Positions 10,937 to 20,370 of a stretch of 64,000 bases of DNA are shown here, in pieces. Under the pieces are notes generated by a model. It made no database searches, was not told the origin of the DNA, and worked only from the letters and a program-made list of their open reading frames with translations. Numbering within the stretch: the stretch's first letter is position 1; each line of letters starts with the position of its first letter. The DNA lies in contig NW_027488928.1 in assembly GCF_050948215.1 (NCBI RefSeq), positions 124,001 through 188,000 of the forward strand. Reading direction: 5' to 3'. Source of the stretch: Halictus rubicundus. Lineage: Eukaryota > Arthropoda > Insecta > Hymenoptera > Halictidae. Both the position numbers and the translations under genes were made by a program.

Positions 10937-13900
10937 ATGGACTCGCTTATCGCCCATCAACACATTCTGTTCGGGCGCATCGCACGAACCGTGGACAATC
11001 TCCGGAAGCAGGGCAAAGCGAATATCAACAAGGGGACGATTTTGGCCAAATTGTCTTGTTTGGACCAGGCCTGGGCGCAGTTTCAAGACCGCGACGCTCA
11101 AATCATCGCCTCCACTACTGAGGAGAACCGTCAGGTGGACTACTTCACCGAGGACTTCTTCGACCAAACGCAGGATGTGTACTGCAATCAGAAGGGAATT
11201 CTGTCCACGATGCTCGAAGACGTCGAGCAGAGTCAGGCACCCTCAACTGCAGGACATCCACCCACGCCAGGGCCCAGACCTCGATCGTCACTGCCACGGA
11301 TCACACTGCCCACGTTCTCCGGTCAATTTACTGACTGGACGCGATTCCGGGACCTCTTCATGTCCTTGGTCATCGACGACGAGGCCTGGACGGATGCAGA
11401 GCGCTTCCACTACCTGTCGGCGAGCCTCACCGGGGAAGCAGCGCAGCTGATTCAACGGATTCCCGTCACTGCCGCCAACTTTGACCAGGCCTGGAAACTG
11501 CTAGAGCACCGCTACCAGAATCGACGACTTCTGGTTGCCGCGCAGTTCGACGCATTGTACAACATCAAGCCATGTGTCAATCACAGTGCAACGGAGCTCA
11601 AGGGCCTCTTGAACTCCACGTGCAACGCGACGGCGGTCCTGAACAGCCTCGGGGTACCAGTCACCGACGAATCCCACTGGATCGTCCACCATACCATCCG
11701 TCGACTGGACAGACACACCTTGAAGGAGTGGGAAAAGTCCCTGGGAAACAGCGTGAATCTCCCCGCCTTCTCGGAACTCCTCGAATTTCTCGAGACGACG
11801 ACGAGAACTCTCGAGGCTTTCGAGTTCCGTCAGGGGACTCGCACTCCCGCACCATCAAAACCGCCGCCCACGAAGGTCAAGGCGCTACACACCGCCACGG
11901 ACGCCGCATCGAGGCCTCGGTGCAACCTGTGCCAAGGAGACCACATTTTGTGTTTTTGCAGCGCGTTCCGATCCTTGACCCCTGCAGCCCGTCTCCAAAT
12001 GGTCACGAGTCGCCGCTGGTGTAAAAACTGCCTCGGTCCGCACACCGTCGGGAACTGTCCGTCGGCAAAGCGGTGCCAACGGTGTGCCCAACCACACCAC
12101 ACGATGCTGCACGAGGCGTCCGACGGATCCAGCAACGCATCGACGGTCGCAACGCTGCACACCACGAAGAGGCTCAACTCCACCTCTGACTCAGGTCCTG
12201 TCTTGCTCGCCACCGCCCTGGTCACAGCGACTGCAGGACGCCGGATGGTCACAGCTCGCGCACTGATTGACCCCTGCTCTGAGGTGTCGCTCATCAGCGA
12301 AGCACTGGCCCAGACGATGCGACTTCCTCGGACGTCGTGTTCGCGCCTGGTCCTCGGCGCCGGAGGAAAGGCCACAGCAACCTCCCGAGGAAAGGTCAGA
12401 CTGACCCTGACGTCAACCGTTCCCGGACTCGGACGGTCATGCACGGTGGAGGCACTGGTGCTGCCCAGGCTGACGGCCTACAAGCCCTCTGGTGCCACCC
12501 ACACTCCGCGCTGGCCCCACATCAACGGCCTGCCGCTCGCAGACCCCAGGGCAACCTCGGCGACACCGATCGAGCTCCTGCTCGGAGCGGATGTGTATCC
12601 CCAGATTCTTCTGGAAGGGATACGTCGCGGTGGACAACACGCTCCAGTCGCTCAAGAAACCATCTTCGGGTGGATTCTTTCAGGGCCGACTGCGAGAGGA
12701 GGATCACCCTCCCGAATCGTCTCCACTCACACGACCACCACGGACGATCTGGCCGCTCTGGTGCGTCGCTTCTGGGAACAGGAGGAAGTTCCAACGACCA
12801 CCAGGCACTGGAACGCAGAAGAAGAGGCCTGCGACGAGGGGTTTCGTCAGACCCACTACCGGCAGTCGGACGGACGGTACGTGGTTCGCCTCTGCTTCAA
12901 GGACGCAGTCCACGGATTAGGGGAGACGCACAGCGTTGCCCGACGCATCCTGCTGTCCACCGAACGGCGCCTCCAGACCAGTACGACCCTCCGTGACCAC
13001 TATCACAACTTCATGAGAGAGTACCTGCAGCTCGGCCACATGCAGGAGGTCGCCAGGGAACTCGAGTGTCCCCAAGCGCCGCACTTTTACCTGCCTCATC
13101 ACGGAGTAATGAAGGGCACGGGCGCCTCCGCAAAATTGAGGGTGGTCTTCAACGGGTCCCGACCATCTTCGACCGGCCGCTCGTTGAATGACCTCCTCTC
13201 CGCTGGTCCCAAGTTACAGCGCAACCTCATGGACATCTTACTGAGGTGGAGGCGACACAAGTTCGCTTTCCTTACGGACGTGGAAAAGATGTACCGCCAA
13301 ATCCAGGTGCATCCCGACGACCGGGACTACCAGCGAGTGCTCTGGAGGGACAACCCGGACCAGAGGATCCAGGTGTTCCACCTCACCACCGTCACATACG
13401 GACTGACCTGCGCCCCTTTTCTGGCCATCCGCACCCTGCTGCAGCTTGCGGACGACGAAGAGGAGCAATTCCCACGAGGTGCCGCCATCCTGAGGGAAGC
13501 CACCTACGTGGACGACATCCTGTCCGGAGCCGATAGCGAGGACGAGGCCCGACAAACCCAGGAGGAACTCGTCGGAATCTGCAGGGCGGGCGGCTTCACG
13601 CTAAAAAAGTGGAGCGCCAACAGCACCGCCCTGACCTCGCACCTGCCCGACGAGGACCTTGCCCTGTCCTCCACGTTACCTTGGCAGCCAGAGCTGGGAT
13701 GCAGTGCCTTGGGGCTGAAGTGGCACACACAGTCTGACACTCTGACCTTCAGTTTCCAGGGCCCTCCGACGTCTCCACTTCCGACACTATCGAAGCGGTA
13801 TGTGCTGTCCCAGGTGGCAAAATTGTTCGACCCCCTCGGATGGCTGGCACCCGCGACCATCCGAGGGAAAATATTCCTTCAGCAGCTGTGGCAGCACCGC

Positions 13901-16087
13901 CTCGACTGGGACGAGCAGCTTCCATCGACCGCAGCTGAAACGTGGAGGAAACTTTCCGCCGACGCGGCCAACCTAACGTCGCTGAGGCTCCCACGATGGC
14001 TGGGCACGGAGCCAGCTACGACCACTCAGCAACTCCACGTCTTCGTGGACGCCTCCGAACGAGCCTACGCTGCAGCCGCCTACATCCGGACCAGCAACCC
14101 ACACCGGACACAGGTCACTCTGGTTGCAGCAAAAACAAAGACAGCGCCGCTCCAGAGCCTGTCTCTCCCACGGCTCGAGCTGTGCGCTGCAGTACTGGGG
14201 GCCCGACTGCTATCCCACCTACGCCGCGAGATGGGACTGCAGTTCGACACGAGTCACCTCTGGTCAGACTCCACCGTCACCCTCGCATGGCTACACGGTG
14301 AACCGACGCGGTGGCGTACTTTTGTCGCCAACAGGGTGGCTGAATTCCACCGAACTGTACCGGACGTCCGCCTACACCACGTCGGCAGCCAGGACAACCC
14401 TGCCGACTGTGCCTCGCGAGGCATTCCCGCCAGCCAGCTCGCGAGTCACCCCCTATGGTGGCACGGACCCGCGTGGCTCACCGAACATCCCACGACGTGG
14501 GACACGACCTCGCCCACGCTCGACACCACCGAGGAGGAGCGGGCCCCGACGACGACCAGCTTCCACACCCGGATAGCCGACACGGAGCACGAGTCCCTGC
14601 TGCATCGTTACTCATCGCTGACCCGACTTTTGAGGGTCACTGCCTGGTGTCTGCGTTGGACGAGACGTCGACCAGCTCCGTCACCAGGAGACGTCTTCCC
14701 GATCCTGCATCCAGAGGAGGTGAGCCAAGCGGAGGCGCTCTGGATCAAGATTGTGCAGGGATCGACCTTCGAACGAGAGCTCTCTGCTCTCAACAATGGA
14801 CAACCTCTTCGACCGTCCAGTGCCCTCCGAGCGACGACCCCGTTCCTCGACAACCAGGGCATTCTACGGGTGGGAGGGAGATTAAAAAACTCCCTGCTCT
14901 CCTATGACGAGCAGCACCCCATCATTCTGCCATCAGGATCAAAGTTGACCGAGATGATCGTCGAGCAGCACCACCGACGGACACTGCATGGGGGTGTGCA
15001 GTTGACCCTGGCATCCGTCCGCCAACGATTTTGGATACCACAAGGACGCCAAAACGTGAAGAAATGCGTCTCCCGCTGCATCAGATGTCTCCGATGGCGG
15101 GCGGCAACCGCCAGCCAATTAATGGGCGACCTACCACTCCACCGGGTCACGCCATCGCGCCCATTCACCCACACAGGCGTGGATTACGCCGGCCCGTTCA
15201 AATTAAAAACGGCGCCAGGACGTGGCCACAAATCTATCAAGGGGTATGTGGCCATTTTCGTTTGTTACAGCTCCCGGGCAGTCCATCTCGAAGCTGTGTC
15301 GGACTACACCACGGCCGCCTTTCTCGCAGCATTCCGGCGATTCACTGGCCGACGGGGACCATGCGCCTCTGTAACGAGCGACTGCGGCACAAATTTCGTG
15401 GGGGCTGACCAGGAACTGCGCCGCATGTTCCGGGCATCGTCCAAGGAAGCAGCTGCCATCGCCGGACAGCTGTCCAAGGAGGGAGTGCGGTGGAAATTCA
15501 TTCCACCAGGAGCTCCTCACTTCGGCGGGCTATGGGAGGCAGCCGTCTGCTCCGTGAAGCACCATCTCCGTCGCGTCGTCGGCGACAACGCTCACACGTA
15601 CGAGGAGCTGGCGACGTTCCTCTGCCAGGTGGAGGCGTGCCTGAATTCGCGTCCACTCCAGGCACTGACGGACGACCCAGAGGACCTGACCCCCCTGACG
15701 CCGGGACACTTCCTCGTCGGAGGCCCCCTCCTGGCCACCCCGGAGCCCACGCTGCACGACGTCCCTACCTCGCGGCTCTCCCGGTGGCAACAACTCCAAC
15801 AGCGGGTGGAACATTTTTGGCGACGTTGGTCCGCAGAATACCTGCACCAAATTCAAACGCGAAGGAAGTGGACAACCACCCAGCCATCCCTGGGCGTCGG
15901 GGACCTCGTGCTGGTGAAGTCCGAAGCCACCCCCCCCACGAAGTGGCCGCTCGCACGCATCACCGACGTCCACCCTGGAGCCGACGGCCATGTCCGGGTC
16001 ATCACCGTTAGAACAGCCACCACTTCGTTCACCCGGCCGGTAACAAAAATAGTCCGACTTCTCCAGACCGGAGAGAACCAGGCATAA
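10937..16087 (+). CDS. BEL/Pao gag-pol polyprotein
   Basis: One uninterrupted 1716-residue frame encoding all the proteins the element needs to copy and integrate itself. Seen in order: a DUF1759-type gag (about 120-290); three zinc-knuckle-like clusters (C329/C332/H336/C339 or C341; C362/C365/H369/C374; C380/C383/H387/H392); a DUF1758-type aspartic protease (about 425-585) with Asp445, in which the usual D-S/T-G reads D-P-C; reverse transcriptase with Asp781 and YVDD at 857-860; the Pao A17-type region from about 951; RNase H with D1038, E1081, D1111 and D1157; the integrase zinc domain (H1346, H1351, C1381, C1384) and core D1416, D1482, E1534; and a C-terminal DUF5641-like domain (about 1612-1710). 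The ATG lies 106 bp after the LTR and has G at +4. There is no frameshift between gag and pol, as is common in BEL/Pao. The odd protease motif is the only doubtful catalytic site. Confidence 0.96.
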   Translation: MDSLIAHQHILFGRIARTVDNLRKQGKANINKGTILAKLSCLDQAWAQFQDRDAQIIASTTEENRQVDYFTEDFFDQTQDVYCNQKGILSTMLEDVEQSQAPSTAGHPPTPGPRPRSSLPRITLPTFSGQFTDWTRFRDLFMSLVIDDEAWTDAERFHYLSASLTGEAAQLIQRIPVTAANFDQAWKLLEHRYQNRRLLVAAQFDALYNIKPCVNHSATELKGLLNSTCNATAVLNSLGVPVTDESHWIVHHTIRRLDRHTLKEWEKSLGNSVNLPAFSELLEFLETTTRTLEAFEFRQGTRTPAPSKPPPTKVKALHTATDAASRPRCNLCQGDHILCFCSAFRSLTPAARLQMVTSRRWCKNCLGPHTVGNCPSAKRCQRCAQPHHTMLHEASDGSSNASTVATLHTTKRLNSTSDSGPVLLATALVTATAGRRMVTARALIDPCSEVSLISEALAQTMRLPRTSCSRLVLGAGGKATATSRGKVRLTLTSTVPGLGRSCTVEALVLPRLTAYKPSGATHTPRWPHINGLPLADPRATSATPIELLLGADVYPQILLEGIRRGGQHAPVAQETIFGWILSGPTARGGSPSRIVSTHTTTTDDLAALVRRFWEQEEVPTTTRHWNAEEEACDEGFRQTHYRQSDGRYVVRLCFKDAVHGLGETHSVARRILLSTERRLQTSTTLRDHYHNFMREYLQLGHMQEVARELECPQAPHFYLPHHGVMKGTGASAKLRVVFNGSRPSSTGRSLNDLLSAGPKLQRNLMDILLRWRRHKFAFLTDVEKMYRQIQVHPDDRDYQRVLWRDNPDQRIQVFHLTTVTYGLTCAPFLAIRTLLQLADDEEEQFPRGAAILREATYVDDILSGADSEDEARQTQEELVGICRAGGFTLKKWSANSTALTSHLPDEDLALSSTLPWQPELGCSALGLKWHTQSDTLTFSFQGPPTSPLPTLSKRYVLSQVAKLFDPLGWLAPATIRGKIFLQQLWQHRLDWDEQLPSTAAETWRKLSADAANLTSLRLPRWLGTEPATTTQQLHVFVDASERAYAAAAYIRTSNPHRTQVTLVAAKTKTAPLQSLSLPRLELCAAVLGARLLSHLRREMGLQFDTSHLWSDSTVTLAWLHGEPTRWRTFVANRVAEFHRTVPDVRLHHVGSQDNPADCASRGIPASQLASHPLWWHGPAWLTEHPTTWDTTSPTLDTTEEERAPTTTSFHTRIADTEHESLLHRYSSLTRLLRVTAWCLRWTRRRPAPSPGDVFPILHPEEVSQAEALWIKIVQGSTFERELSALNNGQPLRPSSALRATTPFLDNQGILRVGGRLKNSLLSYDEQHPIILPSGSKLTEMIVEQHHRRTLHGGVQLTLASVRQRFWIPQGRQNVKKCVSRCIRCLRWRAATASQLMGDLPLHRVTPSRPFTHTGVDYAGPFKLKTAPGRGHKSIKGYVAIFVCYSSRAVHLEAVSDYTTAAFLAAFRRFTGRRGPCASVTSDCGTNFVGADQELRRMFRASSKEAAAIAGQLSKEGVRWKFIPPGAPHFGGLWEAAVCSVKHHLRRVVGDNAHTYEELATFLCQVEACLNSRPLQALTDDPEDLTPLTPGHFLVGGPLLATPEPTLHDVPTSRLSRWQQLQQRVEHFWRRWSAEYLHQIQTRRKWTTTQPSLGVGDLVLVKSEATPPTKWPLARITDVHPGADGHVRVITVRTATTSFTRPVTKIVRLLQTGENQA

Positions 16088-16160
16088 CCTGCCGTCGCGC
16101 CGCGCCGTCCGTCGACATTCCCCCGCTTCCGCGATCTGTCCACATTCGGCGATAGCCGAA

Positions 16161-16171
16161 GGCGGGCGGAA
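16161..16171 (+). other. Polypurine tract
   Basis: GGCGGGCGGAA ends directly against the right LTR and lies where plus-strand DNA synthesis is primed. Two cytosines interrupt it, so it is a weak tract. A wider purine-biased stretch starts at 16158. The position is the main evidence. Confidence 0.65.
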
Positions 16172-16883
16172 TGTTTAAAATCTGCATCGGCGGATTTCTC
16201 GTCGCCGTCTTCATTATAATTCGATTCCCCGAATTAACCGTTTAATCCGGGTATTATTGCCACCGACACCGGCGTCGTGCATGAGCGATCACGCATCGGC
16301 GTTTTTGCCCGTCGCCGGTAAACACCGTCTTCCTCGCGCGACAACAGTCATCTGTTCGAATTTGTAAACACTGGCTCTCGTGCGATTCTCATGCACGCGC
16401 CGCGCGGGCCGTTGGTTGTTTTCCAAACTCCGAAATCCACTGCCTCTACCCTTTGTTCCCATCGCAGCCCCGACCGTTGGGACGCCGTTAGGACGTCCTA
16501 ACGAACGGGCTGCTCTGCCTCATCCTTGCCTATTTCGAAAATCCCACTCCTCATCCTGCCGAAACCAACGGCCCGCGTTAGTATAAGTAGACCTGCGTTT
16601 CCGAAACGGGTCTCCTTTGACTCCTGCTCGTGATCGACTGATCCTTGCATAGCGCTGATTTATTGTCTTTACGATCGACTGATCGCCGTCTAATACAAGT
16701 GTCTGCGGGCTTCGCGTTCACTCCTGTACCGTTACTGTTACCGTTCGTGAATATATCTTTTGTTTTCATTATATACTCTCTCGTTCGTCACACTATCCTC
16801 CTTCCTTACATATTTCACTTTTCTTTCTCTACTGCACCTTTTCTGAGTCCTTCTGACTCAGCACTTGGCTATATTCCGCAACA
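16172..16883 (+). repeat. Right (3') LTR
   Basis: Second 712-bp LTR, apparently identical to the left one. It starts directly after the purine tract and ends at the junction with the satellite. The same internal signals recur at +6052: palindrome 16486-16503, TATA-like box 16582-16589, direct repeats 16632-16643 and 16673-16684, hairpin 16843-16861, AATATA 16750-16755. A transcript starting in this copy would read rightward into the satellite. Confidence 0.96.
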
Positions 16884-16888
16884 ATAGG
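16884..16888. repeat. Target-site duplication, right copy (ATAGG)
   Basis: Right partner of the ATAGG at 10115-10119. The satellite resumes in the B module immediately after it. Confidence 0.9.
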
Positions 16889-17124
16889 ATAGAGGATATA
16901 ATAGGATAGAGGATAGGATTGGATGGAGGATAGGATACGAAAGAGGATAGGATAGGATAGAGGATAGGATAGGATAGTGGATAGGATAGGATAGAGGATA
17001 GGATATGATAGAGGATAGGATAGGATAGAGGATCGGATAGAGGATAGGATAGGATAGAGGATAGGATTGGATAGAGGATCGGATAGAGGATACTATAGGA
17101 TAGAGGATAGGATAGGATAGAGGA
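16889..17124 (+). repeat. B module, right part (split by the retrotransposon)
   Basis: 236 bp that complete the module up to the TAGTGTAGCAT marker at 17125. 48 + 236 = 284 bp, the same start-to-marker distance as in the six intact copies at 20087, 32834, 41638, 44295, 47966 and 52303. The variants ATATAATAGG, GGATTGGATGG and ATACGAAAG occur in the same order as in those copies. Confidence 0.85.
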
Positions 17125-20100
17125 TAGTGTAGCATAGAGGATAGGATAGAATAGAGGATAGGATAGGATAGAGGACAGGATAGGATAGAGGATAGGTATG
17201 GATAGAGGATAGGATAGAGGATAGGATAGGATAGAGGATAGGATAGGATAGAGGATAGGATAGGATAGAGGATATGATAGGATAGAGGATAGGATAGGAT
17301 AGAGGATAGGATAGGATAGAGGATAGGATAGGATAGAGGATAGGATAGGATAGAGGATAGGATAGGATAGAGGATAGGATAGGATAGAGGATAGAGGATA
17401 GGATAGGATAGAGGATAGGATAGGATAGAGAATAGGATAGGATAGAGGATAGGATAGGATAGAGGATAGGATAGGATAGAGGATAGGGTAGGATAGAGGA
17501 TAGGATAGGATAGATGATAGGATAGGATAGAGGATAGAGGATAGGATAGGATAGAGGATAGAGGATAGGATAGGATAGAGGATAGAGGATAGGATAGGAT
17601 AGAGGATAGGATAGGATAGAGGATAGGATAGGATAGAGGATAGGATAGGATAGAGGATAGGATAGGATAGAGGATAGGATAGGATAGAGGATAGGATAGG
17701 ATAGAGGATAGGATAGGATAGAGGATAGGATAGGATAGAGGATAGGATAGGATAGAGGATAGGATAGGATAGAGGATAGGATAGGATAGAGGATAGGATA
17801 GGATAGAGGATAGGATAGGATAGAGGATAGGATAGGATAGAGGATAGGATAGGATAGAGGATAGGATAGGATAGAGGATATAATAGGATATGGGATAGTA
17901 TAGGATACAGGATAGGATAGGATAGAGGATAGGATAGGATAAAGGATAGGATAGAATAGAGGATAGGATAGGATAAAGGATTGGATAGGATAGAGGATAG
18001 GATAGGATAGAATAGGATAGAGGATAGGATAGAGGATAGGATGGAGGATAGGATAGGATAGAGGATCGGATAGAGGATCGGATAGAGGATAGGATAGGAT
18101 AGAGGATAGGATAGGTAATTGGATAGCATAGAGGGTAGGATAAGGTAGAGGATAGTATAGGATAGAGGATAGGATAGGATGGAGGATAGGATAGGGTAGA
18201 GGATAGAATTGGATAGAGGATAGTATAGAGGATAGGATAGGATAGGATAGAGGATAGGATAGGATAGAGGATAGGATAGGAAAGATGATAGGATAGGATA
18301 GAGGATAGGATAGGATAGAGGATAGGATAGGATAGAGGATAGGATAGGATAAAGGATAGTATAGGATAGAGGATAGGATAGGATAGAGGATAGGATAGGT
18401 AATTGGATAGGATAGAGTATAGGATAAGGTAGAGGATAGGATAGGATAGAGGATATAATAGGATATGGGATAGTGTAGGATACAGGATAGGATAGGATAG
18501 AGGATAGGATAGGATAAAGGATAGGATAGAATAGAGGATAGGATAGGATAGAGGATAGGATAGGATAGGATAGAGGATTGGATAGAGGATCGGATAGAAG
18601 ATAGGATAGGATAGAGGATAGGATAGGATAGAGGATAGTATAGGATAGAGGATAGGATAGAATAAAGGATAGGATAGGATAAAGGATAGGATAGACGATA
18701 GGACAGGATAGGATAGAGAATAGGATAGGATAGAGGATAGGATAGGATAGGATAGAGGATTGGATAGAGGATCGGATAGAAGATAGGATAGGATAGAGGA
18801 TAGGATAGGATAGAGGATAGTATAGGATAGAGGATAGGATAGAATAGAGGATAGGATAGGATAAAGGATAGGATAGGATAGAGGACAGAATAGGATAGGA
18901 TAGACGATAGGACAGGATAGGATAGAGAATAGGATAGGATAGAGGATAGGATAGAGGATAGGATAGGATAGAGGATAGTATAGGATAGAGGATAGGATAG
19001 GATGGAGGATAGGATAGGATAGAGGATAGGATAGGATAGAGGATATAATAGGATTGAGGAAAGGATAGGATAGGGGATAGGATAGGATAGAGGATAGGAT
19101 AGGAAAGAGGATAGGATACGATAGAGGATAGGATAGGATAGAGGATAGGATAGGATAGAGGATAGGATAGGATAGAGGATAGGATAGGATAGAGGATAGG
19201 ATAGGATAGAGGATAGGATAGAGGATAGGATAGGTAATTGGAAAGGATAGAGTATAGGATAAGGTAGAGGATAGGATAGGATAGAGGATATAATAGGATA
19301 TGGGATAGTATAGGATACAGGATAGGATAGGATAGAGGATAGGATAGGATAAAGGATAGGATAGAATAGAGGATAGGATAGGATAAAGGATTGGATAGGA
19401 TAGAGGATAGGATAGGATAGAATAGGATAGAGGATAGGATAGAGGATAGGATGGAGGATAGGATAGGATAGAGGATCGGATAGAGGATCGGATAGAGGAT
19501 AGGATAGGATAGAGGATAGGATAGGTAATTGGATAGCATAGAGGGTAGGATAAGGTAGAGGATAGTATAGGATAGAGGATAGGATAGGATGGAGGATAGG
19601 ATAGGGTAGAGGATAGAATTGGATAGAGGATAGTATAGAGGATAGGATAGGATAGGATAGAGGATAGGATAGGATAGAGGATAGGATAGGATAGAGGATA
19701 GGATAGGATAGAGGATAGGATAGGATAGAGGATAGGATAGGATAGAGGATAGGATAGGATAGAGGATAGGATAGGATAGAGGATAGGATAGGATAGAGCA
19801 TAGGATAGGATAGAGGATAGGATAGGATAGAGGATAGGATAGGATAGAGGATAGGATAGGATAGAGGATAGGATAGGATAGAGGATAGGATAGGATAGGA
19901 TACAGGATTGGATAGAGGATCGGATAGAAGATAGGATAGGATAGAGGATAGGATAGGATAGAGGATAGTATAGGATAGAGGATAGGATAGGATAGAGGAT
20001 AGGATAGGATAGAGGATAGGATAGAGGATAGGATAGGATAGAGGATAGGATAGGATAGAGGATAGGATAGGATAGAGGATAGGATAGGTAATTGGATAGG

Positions 20101-20135
20101 ATAGAGTGTAGGATAAGGTAGAGGATAGGATAGGA
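16890..20135 (+). repeat. 3.25-kb duplicated segment, first copy
   Basis: From the interrupted B module onward, markers recur 3246 bp to the right (for example ATATAATAGG at 16896 and 20142, and ACTATAGG at 17096 and 20342). The offset grows to 3321 by 18114/21435, so the two copies have gained or lost sequence since duplication. Confidence 0.7.
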
Positions 20136-20370
20136 TAGAGGATATAATAGGATAGAGGATAGGATTGGATGGAGGATAGGATACGAAAGAGGATAGGATA
20201 GGATAGAGGATAGGATAGGATAGTGGATAGGATAGGATAGAGGATAGGATATGATAGAGGATAGGATAGGATAGAGGATCGGATAGAGGCTAGGATAGGA
20301 TAGAAGATAGGATTGGATAGAGGATCGGATAGAGGATACTATAGGATAGAGGATAGGATAGGATAGAGGA
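20087..20370 (+). repeat. B module, intact reference copy
   Basis: Uninterrupted 284-bp version of the retrotransposon target module. Further intact copies start at 32834, 41638, 44295, 47966 and 52303, and all six measure exactly 284 bp from the GGTAATT (or GTTAATT) start to TAGTGTAGCA. The copies at 41638 and 44295 share the GTTAATT start variant. Those at 47966 and 52303 share a GATACAGG variant. This groups them into two pairs of recent duplicates. Confidence 0.85.

Larger units (their letters stand above)
10120..16883 (+). mobile_element. Complete BEL/Pao LTR retrotransposon
   Basis: A 6764-bp element with two 712-bp LTRs (TGTT...AACA ends), a tRNA-type primer binding site, a single uninterrupted gag-pol frame, a short purine tract and a 5-bp target duplication. 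The polyprotein order is gag, zinc knuckles, protease, reverse transcriptase, RNase H, integrase, then a C-terminal DUF5641-like domain. That order and the Pao-specific A17-type region are diagnostic of BEL/Pao. No env-like frame follows pol: only 84 bp separate the stop codon from the right LTR. The LTRs read as identical and the frame is intact, so the element looks recent and possibly autonomous. Its base composition (C- and CpG-containing) contrasts sharply with the C-free satellite on both sides. Confidence 0.97.

Noticed and set aside
10593..11450. Overlapping plus-strand frame of 285 codons across the LTR and gag start
   Set aside because: It spans LTR and leader sequence in a different frame from gag-pol and shows no recognisable domain. 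It is a chance frame.
11830..15991. Several minus-strand and alternate-frame open frames of 60-220 codons inside gag-pol
   Set aside because: They are shadows of a GC-rich coding region and lack recognisable domains. Nothing suggests an antisense or env gene.
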